DNA of 64,000 nt from Chiridota heheva (Eukaryota > Echinodermata > Holothuroidea > Apodida > Chiridotidae). The notes beneath the pieces were generated by a model. That model saw only the letters and a program-made list of their open reading frames with translations, made no database searches and was not told the DNA's origin. This document shows positions 37,320 to 48,342 of this stretch, piece by piece (within the stretch, counting starts at the first letter, position 1; every line of letters starts with the position of its first letter). Made by a program: the position numbers and the translations under genes. Where the stretch lies: contig JAIGNY010001194.1 of the NCBI GenBank assembly GCA_020152595.1, positions 1,207,501 to 1,271,500 of the forward strand, in the 5' to 3' direction.

Positions 37320-37670
37320 AAGAATTACCCTAATCAATGTTTTAAGTGCTCCTGCTCCAATAAGCACCCTCCAAACATTTTGTAACTGATAACATCATTT
37401 GTTTAATTTGGAGACTTCAAATAAGTGGGTTTTTTTTTTTACATTCTTTGCTTATTTTGCATGTGACGCTCACAGTGTTTTTGTGGTGGTTATTATTGTG
37501 GGGCTGGTCTAGAACCAGTTCACACAATGCAGTTCGAGTAGCACACTGTACACGGCCCCGGAGCATGGGCATTAGGAAGAAACTTTGGGCCTTAAAAGTG
37601 GTGAAATTCTATATTTTCGTTAGCGCTCCGAGCGCTTATTATGTCGAATATGGTAATAGCATTTTCCATT
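37320..37670. repeat. Dispersed repeat shared with 49060-49440
   Basis: Both places have an AAGTGCYCCTG block, ACATTTTTTGA/AACATTTTGTAACTGAT runs, and a right part with GAGCATGG + AGAAACTTTG + AAGTGGT + CGAATATGGTA. The class is unknown and the copies are strongly diverged. Confidence 0.45.
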
Positions 37671-38709
37671 AAAAGATTGATTGTAGTCAGATCTTTTGCG
37701 TTTTCAGTATACTGTGAATTTCTTCCACCAGTCATTTCTTTTTTGTTTATAAGTATGGAAATGACAAAACTACAAGTACAAAATTGCTCAAAAATATAAA
37801 TTTTCTACAAAGTAGTATTAACTTCTTCTGGAAATTTGGGTGACAATTAATACACCAACATTAGCAGTTTAACTTTTTTATATATTTTAAGTATGAAAAT
37901 GAATTAGGGAAGTACCAAAAACACAACTAAAAACATAATTTTTCCACGAACTAATATTTACTTCTGGAAATTTGGGTCACTATCAATGCATGGTTGAGCT
38001 GTTAGAGTCCAAATTAAGCTTTCAACGGCCAACAAAATCTTTACAAAAAGGTAAAATGTCCAGACAAATACTGACCAAGCATATAGAGGAGAGGACAAGA
38101 CAATCTCTTCGTGTAAACACCAAGATGCCATCTTTATCTGTTTATTCATTAAACGGCTATCTCAAGACAAATATCCCAAGCTTCTTATGTCTTGAGACAT
38201 CTGTGTTTGAACTAAAGAGAAAATGTGGCATTTAAAGCCTTTTTAATAGGATCTTAAGCCAAAGTCAACCTGTCATTCAGTAATACTGTTAAGAGACTGT
38301 CAATAGCAGCTGTAGGGCTGAATCCAGCTGATGGAAGGTCAATCGTGAGGGAGAAGATGGGTTGAGGAAAGAATATGGAAACAGGAATGGGCAAATTTAC
38401 AAAACAATGAAGATATTTTCTGAACTAACATATGGGGTGCAAATTAATTTCTTTCCATTTCAATTCATGTCACAAAATCAAAATCAAATTGTCAGAATTG
38501 ATTATATTGAGTCCTTAAAATTCAAAATGCTGTAAAACTAGCACATTTTAAATCCATTTTGATAAAACTTTATACTGTTTTCGTAATTATAGCCTATATA
38601 GCCTATTTTCTTCCAATTAAGCTCACTGGCAAGTCGTTGCTACTGTACTTGTCCATATATCTTTTGATAAACACATGCTTCCAAAACTTCTTTGACAATG
38701 TTGGTTAAA

Positions 38710-39310
38710 CTATCAGTAAAGCTTGAAATGCCCCAAAGATTATTCTTTCTGCACATCAGATTTCCAGCCTGTCATGCTACCAAAAACTCTTGAACAAACT
38801 TCAGATAACCTGCTACTCTGGTCAATGTTGGTGAAAATTGTTGGTAAATCTTGAAATGCCCCAAAGATTATTCTTTCTGCACCTGAGGTCCCTGGCCTGT
38901 CCATTGATCTTTTGATAAACACATCATTTTACCAAAATCTTTCGAACAATCTAAAGATATTCTACTCCCCTCTTCAATGTTGGTGAAAACTATCAGAAAA
39001 TATCAAAATGTCCCAAAGATTATTCTTTCTGCACCTGAGATTTCTGGCCTGTACATAGATTTTTTTAAAAACACATCATGCTACCAAAAACTCTTGAACA
39101 AAATTAAGATAACCTGCTACCCTGGGCAATGTTGGTGAAAACTCGGTAAATCTTGAAATGCCTCAAAGATTATTCTTTCTGCACCTGAGATCTCTGGCAT
39201 GTCCATAGATCTTTTGATAAACACATCATATTACCAAAAACTCTTGAACAAACTTCAGATAAGCTGTTACACTTGTTAAAGTTGGTGAAAACTATCAGTA
39301 AAGCACCTGA
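38710..39310. repeat. ~150-bp tandem repeat, 4-5 units
   Basis: The marker TATTCTTTCTGCAC occurs at 38741, 38869, 39021 and 39171, with spacings of 128, 152 and 150 bp. Each unit also has TGATAAACACATCAT, ACCAAAAACTCTTGAACAAA, AGATAACCTGCTAC and AATGTTGGTGAAAACT. The outer TGTCCATAGATCTTTTGATA segment is also a dispersed motif elsewhere in the window. Confidence 0.9.
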
Positions 39311-39399
39311 GATCATTTTCTCACTTGAGAAATACACTGAATTGGGTAATGGGCCCAGTGGGGCAGGGAATAAGCTAAAAAACAAAAAAAAAAAACTGA

Positions 39400-40640
39400 A
39401 GCAAAAGCACTTTAGTTTTTAAACTGTCTTATCCAAAATTGTAGCTAAACAAGTACCACATTTCAGGGCGCCTATGAAAACAGAATTGTACGACCAACTT
39501 TCTAATGCCCAATTTTCCTTCATAATAGGTGCTCATGTGCAGGGTGTCAGTGACCCAATGTGGGCCAGGAAGAATTATTGTACATCCAAGGACACCTTTT
39601 GATAACCCACAGTTGATTACACAGCTGTTCTTTGCACGGACAGATCCGTGGATATTGGAAAAGAGGGACCCAACGTACGTACGTTCACAATAATGAAAAG
39701 CAAAACAACAAAATTCAAATATCGACTGTAATAAAGAAGGATTAAAACAGAATTAATTATTGAATATTGTGATATGTTACCAGTGAAAGGAAATGTTGGT
39801 AGGCCCTGATTAGAGCATCGGCGCATATTACTTTGAATACTGTAGATTTTAAAAATTGTTGGAATCATTTTGATTAATGTTCAGTTTTGTTTGCATGACT
39901 GACATAAACATCAAGTGACACATTTCCAATTCACCTGTTGGTGTTTAACCACTTTATGGTTATCAAACTGTACTTCAAACAAATTAAATACAATATTTCT
40001 TAAATTATAATTCAAGCACCCTACTAATTGTAATGCACAAATGTAGATCTCCTTCAAGTGCTAAATGTTATAAAGACAAAGACAACCTTTGCTTGTAGTA
40101 AGTGACATATTTCAAACATCGCAGGTCACTTCTTTGATGTGTTTACCACTCTATATTGTTATCTAAGTTAGTTCAAAGTTCAGGAAAGACTTTGTACAAA
40201 TAAGACTTTGAGAAAACAGATCTGCCCACATGTCATATTGTATAGTTAGGCATTGTGCCCTCATCCATAATTTCAGTTTTCACACAAATTTATTGAACTC
40301 ATTTGAAATTTTCAAATCATTATCAATTTTGGGTAAATATGGGGGTAGTATTTGCTTTCCAAATATTCTTGTAACATTTCTATCCTGTTATGAGGATAAT
40401 GAGTATATTTATCTAAAATGTAAAAAAAAATGAAAATCATAATTCAAAGCTGAATAAAATGTGGACATAACGAGTTTGCAAGTATAGCAAACATCAATTG
40501 GTTATACAAATTTACAACATATAATTATTCAGTGTATGATTACCTGAGGGTCAGTGTGTCCCACCTGAAAGACTTACAAACGTTCCTTAAGCAATACCAG
40601 TCTGGCTAGTCTGGGTAGAAAATACCTACAAAATAAAGCT
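39400..40640. other. Non-coding stretch with no recognised feature
   Basis: AT-rich, single-copy in appearance, with small open frames on both strands. A GTACGTACGTAC-like palindrome (ACGTACGTACGT) lies at 39673-39684. No exon or repeat was recognised. Confidence 0.4.
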
Positions 40641-40649
40641 TCTATCAGC

Positions 40650-41025
40650 CACTATTCCATCCTTGCAAGCCACTGTTCCATCCCTTGCAAGCCACTGTTC
40701 CATCCCTTGCAAGCCACTGTTCCATCCCTTGAAAGCCCTGTTCCATCACTTGAAAGCCCTGTTCCATCCCTTGCAAGCCCCTGTTCCATCCCTTGCAAGC
40801 CCTTGTTCCATCTCTTGCAATCCCCTGTTCCATCTTTGCAAGCCCCTGTTCCATCCCTTGCAAGCTCCTGTACCATCCCTTGCAAGCCCTTGTTCCATCC
40901 CTTGCAAGCCCTTGTTCCATCCCTTGCAAGCCCCTGTTCCATCCCTTGCAAGCCCCTGTTCCATCCCTTGCAAGCCCCTGTTCCATCCCCTTACAAGCCC
41001 CTGTTCCATCTCTTGCAAGTATTGT
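40650..41025. repeat. 22-bp minisatellite, ~17 units
   Basis: The unit is GCCCCTGTTCCATCCCTTGCAA with few variants, the most homogeneous array here. Because the unit lacks stops in any frame and 22 is not a multiple of three, three plus-strand and three minus-strand frames stay open for 250-390 bp. These are artefacts. Confidence 0.95.
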
Positions 41026-41389
41026 ATCCCTTTGGAGCTTTTAGTTCTTGAATAATACAACCCTAAATCAACCTGGGTTTCAAAACATTTGAATTTTAAA
41101 GAATGCTTTAAATTAAAATGTATGCTCAAGCCAGAAGAAGGTATTGAAATTCTTTCTTTACCACTTTTTACTTGGGCGGATCAAAACAAAATTTCCCGGT
41201 CCTTTTAACTAGCCCGTCCGACACTACATGGGTACATCACAAATCATGTGATCCCGTCTGCCAGGCAAGCTGGATGGCAAAAGGGTTTGTTTACGTTATG
41301 TTCCTACATATAACTCATATGTAGAAGTTACTTGCACTAAGAAACTACACATAAATAAAATGTAAATAAAATGTATTTTACGAGTTGAA

Positions 41390-41652
41390 ATGGTTATTTC
41401 CTGCTCAGTGTTTGGCTGTACAAATTGTCACGGACAGAAAAACAGGACAGAGTATCATTTTACAGATTTCTAGCAGAAGAGAGCAGACGGGCAAAATGGA
41501 TAACTGCAGTGAAACGCAAAGATGGACACCCAAGTTCCACCAGTAGAATATGTAGCAAACATTTTATATCAGGCGAGGTTTACTTCAGACCTCATAGGAA
41601 TGAAATAATTCGCTATTTACTTTTTAGGTACAACTTAAGACTTTCCCCGTAG
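41390..41652 (+). CDS. THAP-type zinc finger exon, frame broken once
   Basis: The ATG at 41390 opens MVISCSVFGCTNCHGQK, with the first Cys pair spaced C-x4-C. About 20 codons on, the same frame stops, but the adjacent frame continues with VSFYRF, then KWITAVKRKDG, then SRICSKHF, which are the conserved middle (Trp) and the C-x2-H pair of a THAP C2CH zinc finger. The two halves abut at a run of five A (41446-41450). One extra A there would join them, so I infer a homopolymer miscount or a true frameshift. THAP domains bind DNA and usually sit at the N terminus, often in a first exon; some are transposase-derived. The expected C-terminal AVP-type motif is absent, so the exon may end earlier or be decayed. 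No partner exon was found downstream. Confidence 0.8.
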
Positions 41653-43430
41653 AACATGCTTCCTTCTCTCTAACAGAAATTCCCTATTTATGTGGCCATC
41701 ATTTGGGGACAGTGAACCACATATTACTTGGGGGCAAATGTCTCCCATAGCTTCTCATTACCACCCTCCCCCCTCTCCTGATGATCAATTTTGTTACCTT
41801 ATTAAAATATCTCTATGAATATATTAATGAATCACCAAAATGGAGACCAATGATTGACTAATTCAGCCATTTATGATAATTGAATTTCCACACCCAAAAA
41901 GTTTCCACTTAATTCTCACCTTTGACAGTATGTGTATCTCGTATTTTTACCCATAAATTGTGTGGAGAGAATATATCCCTTCTGCATGTCGAGCCCCACA
42001 TCACATTTCCTAAAGTGAAATACTTTTATGTGCAGCCTTTCTACTAAATTCTAATGGCTCAAAGCAAATAAGCGGAGCCTGGTACTTTAAGTTTATTGCC
42101 ACTGTGTTCACAAAGGAAACACTACTGAGGTGAAGGGGTGTTGCACTATATTTTTCCAAATGGTTTTAAATTTCAATGGATCTTATTCAAATGGCTGTTT
42201 TGCAGAGTTTTTTATCTTTACTTTTCCAAATGTCACTAAGTTGGGCCAGTTGGGAATTTTAAAGTGAAATTTGCTCATGGAATGTAATGTCAACTTTTTA
42301 ATTTCTTACCTTGTTAAGTAGGCTAAAGAACTAAAGAAACTATTTTAGAAATGTCTTAGTAATCACCACGTACATTGCTTTATTTAGCACTTCCAACAGT
42401 TGTACTCCTGTCACCCACCCAGCCTTAAAATATTTAGAAGCCTCTAAGCTTGTATAGCCTTTCAAATATTGTCCAGTGTAGTATGACTGCATGTTAAAAC
42501 AAGGTAGTTGTAAATGTTGTGATAAGCAATGTCAGGAACCTCTGATGGATTCAAAACTTCTTTAATCGGATTGAACAAAGCTCCTGGCAAAATACAGAGA
42601 TCCTGCACATCAATCACTGAACACTTAGCTATATACCGCTTTTTTGTTAATCATTTAGATGTTACACATACATAAATAAAGATTCTGATCCAGACGAATT
42701 CGTCATTTGATTTCATGTGTCACATGTGTACTACTAGAACACTGTGTGTACAGTATATAATGCACGCAGGGTACCAGTTCTGCTAATGGATCAGTCGTAT
42801 TCTTTTGCCATCCAACAATGGGTGGTAAACAAAAAAGATCACCTGATATGATGACATGCAATACGATAAACTTGACCACTGAGCTAATCATTTCAAGGTG
42901 ACATCTTTCTCGATCACAGAGCTACAAACGTATTTAAAATGCCACCAAAGACTTAAGGGATTGCTTTCTACACATTAAATAAGTAGCAGAGGTCAATAAA
43001 TTGGACTTTTTTTGCAGTTATTGCTATTAGGGAGGTGCCATTGCAATACACTTGAACCAATTTATTTATCCTGTTTTGCACTTTCAACCAAGTAAGCCAG
43101 GAGAATTGTTATCAGTGTGTAAAGACAGATACAACTTATTAATTACCTTTCGGACTGATAATCAGGACAGATGTTAACAGCTCTTAAACTGATCATTCCA
43201 TAAAATGAAATATATAAAAACAGTTCACATTCAGAAAAAAACAACTGATTATTAATCTTAATAAATTAAGTCAAGTTGAAAAAAACACTTTTCAGAAGAC
43301 TGAAAAAAGAAAACATTTCAGTGCTAAACATTTTTGGCAGGGTTCAAACACTAAATGATACACACAAATGACAAATATCTTATTCTGCTTTACAGAGTAT
43401 TTAGATTAAAAGATTTGACCATTATGTTAA
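41653..43430. other. Non-coding stretch, no gene recognised
   Basis: If the THAP exon is live, this would be its intron or 3' region. An isolated MITE family 1 end (CTTGACCACTGAGCTAATCA) lies at 42870-42890. Nothing else was recognised. Confidence 0.4.
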
Positions 43431-43562
43431 AAAGTGACCTTAAGGTGCACAGTGTGATGGCATACTTACAGATACAAGATAATATTCATATATTTCTATG
43501 AAAATGAATAGCCTCTTTTTAAATTATTATTAGAAACATTTGTTTGTTTAAGGAGATAAGAG

Positions 43563-43793
43563 TATTCACTTGGTTGGTGCCACGTCACATCCGGGAGATG
43601 ACGTCATTTTCTGGAGTGAAAACAAACCTTTGCACAATACACGTGGCGAGTCCTTATGCGTTTACTGTGTGTGGTACGCATGGCATGTAAACAAACACAG
43701 CTGAGCACTTTGTTTTCACTCCAATGCGGGGTGAATGCGCTTGGTTGCTATGCGGTCTGATGACCTCAGGTCACATTTCCGACCAAGTGAATA
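43563..43793. mobile_element. MITE family 5, complete copy (231 bp)
   Basis: The ends TATTCACTTGGTTGG and CCGACCAAGTGAATA are inverted repeats. A flanking TA at both ends fits a TA target duplication, as in Tc1/mariner-type elements. It interrupts an older repeat (GAGATAAGAG on the left, GCATGAACTTTACAAGAGCA on the right). The interior is GC-rich (CACGTCACATCCGGGAGATG). The partial copy is at 22005-22165. Confidence 0.85.
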
Positions 43794-43847
43794 GCATGAA
43801 CTTTACAAGAGCATAATTTGCCCATCTGTTCATGTACTTACACTTAA

Positions 43848-44732
43848 AGGAATATTCCCATTTTTTTAAAGAAATATTCCTTTCTTTTAAGGAATATTCT
43901 CTTGTTTTTAAAGGAATATTCCCTTGTTTTTAAAGGAATATTCTCTGGTTTTTAAAGGAATATTCCCATGTTTTTAAAGGAATATTTCCATGTTTTTAAA
44001 GCAATATTCCCTTGTTTTTAAAGGAATATTTTCATGTTTTTAAAGAAAATTCCCATGTATTTAAAGGAATATTTCCATGTTTTTAAAGGAATATTCCCAT
44101 GTATTTAAAGGAATATTTCCATGTTTTTAAAGGAATATCCCCATGTTTTTATAGGAATATTCCCATGTTTTTATAGGAATATTCCCATGTTTTTAAAGGA
44201 ATATTCCCATGTTTTTAAAGGAATATTCCCATGTTTTTAAATAATATTCCCATGTTTTATTGTAACCATTTATAAGAAATTGAAAACTTTCAGAAACAAT
44301 TTAAGTACAAAAATCATGTTGATATGTTAATCCTACCAGGAAATATTATAATTTAAAGGTTCACAAAAATGCCAATAAACGGTTAGGAAAAGGCTCAGTA
44401 AATTAATTCATGAAAGTCAGGTATTTATATACATTGCCAAATACCTGCGAAAAATTAATTACTTCAATTACTTTTGGAAAATTGTTTCTAATCAGACAGA
44501 AACAATCAATTAACGTTCAAAGAAATACATAAACATTTGCAATGGAATTGTCTCTATGACATCAAAAACACGAATTCATCATACTGTACAAAAGCTTTAA
44601 ATTGCAATTGGGAAATCTTTAAAAATCCATCTCCTGAACGGAATATGATATCAACCTGATTTTTGTACCAAATTGGCTCTAAAAGTATACCCTTTCAAAT
44701 AAAATTTTACAAACAACCATGGGAATATTCCT
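43848..44732. mobile_element. MITE family 2 copy with an expanded terminal-repeat array
   Basis: TTAA flanks lie at 43844-43847 and 44733-44736. The right half (44263-44732) is a normal family 2 body ending CATGGGAATATTCCT. The left end is about 19 head-to-tail copies (43848-44262) of the 22-bp unit AGGAATATTCCCATGTTTTTAA, which is the family's own left terminus. Each junction recreates TTAA-AGG. The complete copy at 36699 has only one such terminus. Confidence 0.9.
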
Positions 44733-45758
44733 TTAAATAAAAGAAAAGTATATGTATATATCTTGCTATATAAAATCTGAAATAAATTTAAAAATTCATT
44801 TCTATACGAAGTAAGATATCAACATGTTTTTCTCATCAATTTGTTTCTTTAATAGCCCTCTGTAAAATACATGAAAATTCAAGGGAATGTTCCTTTTGAG
44901 ATCTTGATGCAAAAAGGAACAGAATACTTCTTTAATTACGACCCTCAGCCAAAGGATCTTCTAGGAAACTTTCATATAATTTTTATCAATTTTTAATAGA
45001 ATAATTCATGTTTTAAAGACCAAATATCACACAGAGATGAAACTACACTAAAATCCAACATTTCTGATTGGTTGAAATATATACTAAATCACCAAGAAGC
45101 CAATTCAACACCGCTGCGGAAGTGACGTCACTAGTATGTATCGGATTTAGTGGTGACTGTTCAAGCAATTTTCTTGAGACGAGATTACCTTTGATAATTT
45201 TCATCTTGGAAAAAACCTTTTATTAATCATAAACTTGACCGTGTTATCCAGCGTTTTTAATCACTTTTTGTGGTCGGACTCATGACTCCTTTTTAACTCT
45301 TGTCTTATTATTTAATTTTGCATGATATAAAGACAGATACAGAGTTCTTTACAAGAGTTGCATTGAAGAAACTGTATGTGCTATAATTGTATACTTGTGT
45401 TTATAAATCACTATGCACACACTATATTCTGTGTATTTTGTGACAAATGGCCAATCAGTGGCCAAGCTCATTTGAAATCAATTCAATTGCAATTTAAACT
45501 GGACTAATATACTTATTGGAAGCACCTTCCAAGTGTTCTTCATGTCCATAAATAGCTTCCACGATTCTTACAACCATTTTAAGTGCTTTTCCTTTCCAGA
45601 TAAAAGTGTTTCTATAGAGTACTTGGGAGAAGTACCTAATGTTTTCATTCAATGACATAATCTAATAATAAATAGCACATGATCTAATAATTTCTTCTTT
45701 GGGACAAAACCACAATCTACTAATAGTTTAAACTGAACTGAACAAGACAATGACTTAA

Positions 45759-46019
45759 AGGAAAGGTATCATCCCATAAATATGTTCAGAATTGACCACG
45801 CCATGCTGGAAACCTCACTTCCATTTTTCCCTATTGGTTGCGAGAAATCTGCAATGTTATTAATTACACATTCACCGTACCATACATATGGGCCTAAATG
45901 TGTCATTGGATAACATCACAGATTTCTCGCAATCAATAAGGAAAATTGAAAAATGGAAGTGACGTTTACAGATCGACACCGTCTACTTCTGAATTCATTT
46001 ATGGGACAATACCTTTCCT
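45759..46019. mobile_element. MITE family 4 copy with TTAA flanks (261 bp)
   Basis: The left end AGGAAAGGTATCATCCCATA and the right end TATGGGACAATACCTTTCCT are flanked by TTAA (45755-45758 and 46020-46023). The arms of about 100 bp include TTGCGAGAAATCTGCAATGTTA and its complement. It matches the copy at 18924. Confidence 0.93.
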
Positions 46020-46021
46020 TT

Positions 46022-46710
46022 AATATAGTATTTGTTCGTTAAAAGTTCATGGACTTATATTCACCATATTAGAGAATACATTTTTGTATAGAATTTTAAT
46101 AATGCTGTAAATTTTTTTGCATGGATGATGGAACTATAGATGTCAGTCCAGTTTATAAGAGCACTCACCAATTCTTGGAAAGAAAAGAATGGTAAAAAAG
46201 CATTCAAAATTTGTAATCTGTTAAAGAGATATTCCAGTTTAAAGTTTGGTATCATTTGTATAGAAACGACTGAAATCAGACTAGTTGTGATGTCATAGCC
46301 TCAGATTCCTCAGTCTCTATTAAATCATATCTTTCCTTTAATATGGTATTTGTTTTTAAAAAGTTCATGGACTGATATTCACCACATTAGTAAATACATT
46401 TGTTTTTTTACAATTTTAATAATAATATTGCTGTACAATAAGCATTTTTAGGTGATATTTTATTATCTGTTATTGCCATTTTCCTGCTTTATAGCAAACT
46501 TTTGACCTGTTAAGTCAAAGTTCTTGCTACTTGTCCATATATCTATGAATAAAACATGAAATAATTGTAAATCCCAATGGTTAGAAGGGTTTTATTTAGT
46601 AGGAAAGTGGCAAAGTTGTGCATTTTCAAAATTTTGGTATGCATGGAACTACAGTATTGATGTCATAGGTGTTGGGTTCAGTTTATAAGGGCACTCACCA
46701 ATTATAACTA
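46022..46710. repeat. Direct duplication split by half a MITE family 1
   Basis: 46022-46175 and 46335-46700 share TAGTATTTGTT, AAAGTTCATGGACT + ATATTCACCA, AATTTTAATAAT and TATAAGRGCACTCACCAATT. Between them, 46180-46320 is a left arm only of MITE family 1 (GAAACGACTGAAATCAGACT, GATGTCATAGCCTCAGATTC). Confidence 0.75.
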
Positions 46711-46838
46711 GTTCAAATAACATGGAGCATCTCATTATCTTAAACAATAAGAATTTGTCATTTTTTAGTTTTTGCTCAATAAATTTCATTTGAAAAGGCT
46801 TACAGAAAAAACAACAATAGACCAATAGAGATTGAATT

Positions 46839-47135
46839 GTGTACAGTAGAAATATCTTAAACTTTAAAGATAATCGTATACAGGTCTTTCCACTTGATAA
46901 TATGACTGTTCTGCTACGCAATTTTCAATACGGTGATTTTCCTCAACTCATTGAGGAAGTGAACACTAAAAAAGCGATTATTTTGCCTTCAACACTTATT
47001 CATGACTTGCTCACCTATAATAATCGCCTGATTCTAAAATCTATCAAGGATTGTGAGCCACTTAAATCAACACCATCAAGAATTTTAAAGAAAGGCTTAA
47101 CCCCTGACCAAAACTCATTTGGCAATATCAGTTAA
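46839..47135 (+). CDS. Uncharacterised open frame with coding-like composition
   Basis: The frame runs about 98 codons to a TAA at 47133. The first ATG is near 46902, giving MTVLLRNFQYGDFPQLIEEV and ending NSFGNIS. The composition is balanced, with both acidic and basic residues and no low-complexity runs, unlike most open frames here. A GTATACAG before GTCTTTCC (46882) could be a 3' splice site, making this an internal or terminal exon. I recognise no domain. It could be a remnant of a decayed mobile element or a real small exon. Confidence 0.3.
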   Translation: MYSRNILNFKDNRIQVFPLDNMTVLLRNFQYGDFPQLIEEVNTKKAIILPSTLIHDLLTYNNRLILKSIKDCEPLKSTPSRILKKGLTPDQNSFGNIS

Positions 47136-47289
47136 CAAAGAAATGGGACATGGTCTTTGGCTTTGTGCCACAAAAGGTGCAGCTATCACACTCGGCTAAT
47201 TTCACCTTGAAAAGCAAAGAAATAACTTATGATTCAACTTCACTTAGATAGGCCAATACATTAAATTCAAGCAAACCTGTTCTATAATT

Positions 47290-48112
47290 GTTCATTTTAC
47301 TTATATGCAAATGAGCTGTTGACTAAGAAAAAAAGGTGGAGTCAAATAATTATGCCTGATATAGCCCTTGGTGTATGGTATATATTATATCATATCTTCC
47401 TCATGGCCCCCATCAATGTCCCACATGGCATCCTCTATGTCCAAATGCAATAACATCCTGTCACACTCCCTGACTAAGCATACTAAATAAAATAAAAGTC
47501 TGGTCAGTTCATATACTGTAGCAACTTTATGCAAATGATCACAATAATAAAGGTGGAGTTAAATAATCATGCTTGATACAACTGTTGGTGCCCAAATATT
47601 TTGAAGAATTTTAAGGATTCTAAATCTCAAGTGCTACAAGAGAGACACTTGAGGATCTCTGAAAAATATTGGAAAATTATATCATTTTCCAGTTATCTTC
47701 TACTGAAATATCAAATGTTTTGTAGACTTTTTAAGAAAACAAGTCTTCAATCCTGTCTTAAGTGTCTCTGAAAAAGTTTAATATTTTGTAAGGAAATTAT
47801 AACCTTGCATAAGGATATCTGAAGAAACTTTAACTTTTTCTGAGGAACCCTGAAGAAACTTTAACATTTTCTAAGGAATTCTCAAAAAACTTAAACATTT
47901 TGAGGAAATCTCAGGAAAAGACTGTGGACAGCCAGACGGACAGCCGGACGGACTGCCGGACGGACAGCTGGACAGTCTGCCGGACGGACAGCCGGACAGA
48001 CTGCGGGACGGACTGCCAGACAAACGGACTGCCGGATGGACTGCCATACGGACAGCCGGACGAACGTAATCGCCATTACATAGGTTCGCAAAATGCTTCG
48101 CATGCGAACCAA
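47290..48112. repeat. Satellite-bearing dispersed repeat, copy B
   Basis: Collinear with 62450-63098: TTATATGCAAATGAG, GTGTATGGTATATAT, a single leftover GTCCCACATGGCATCC unit, CACACTCCCTGACT + AAGCATACTAAATAAA, TGATACAACTGTTGGTGCC, and a series of TCTGAAGAAACTTTAACATT-like units. It ends with ATCGCCATTACATAGG and a GGTTCGCA...TGCGAACC hairpin. Here the 24-bp array has shrunk to one or two units. Confidence 0.8.
47936..48066. repeat. 12-bp GC-rich minisatellite inside copy B
   Basis: About eleven units of GACGGACAGCCG or GACGGACTGCCG. The insert is strikingly GC-rich for this region and absent from the sister copy at 63040. The 12-bp period keeps both strands open, giving Asp/Gly/Gln/Pro-type and Val/Arg/Pro-type repeats that are not genes. 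Confidence 0.95.
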
Positions 48113-48342
48113 AAATCTAATTCCGTTCAGGAGATATTCAAGTTTAAAACTCACACAGATTTTGAATTATTTGCCTTCACCTCATGGAGGAAACTTTCTG
48201 CTGTTGCCCTTTCTTTTTGAGGGAAATTTAAAGCCCTGATGAATACACAAATCAGTAATTAACTGTATCAGATGAGCAAGCATTTTGATGGAAGCAACAA
48301 GTGAAAATAGTCACCATTTGTGAGAAAATTGCAGTAGTTTAA

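Noticed and set aside
37972..38235. Basic 87-codon open frame, plus strand
   Set aside because: The opposite strand is open over much of the same stretch, there is no recognisable motif, and the composition is not convincing.
38710..39310. CRISPR-like or clustered regulatory array at ~150-bp spacing
   Set aside because: The whole ~150-bp unit is repeated; nothing behaves as a variable spacer.
40645..41129. Six overlapping open frames of 83-130 codons
   Set aside because: A 22-bp unit without stops keeps several frames open at once; there is no coding asymmetry.
47290..48120. Helitron 3' end (hairpin followed by CTAA before T)
   Set aside because: The bases after the hairpin (AAAAATCTAATTCCG) match the interior of MITE family 1, so the apparent CTAA border belongs to neighbouring sequence, and the sister copy at 63098 does not show it.
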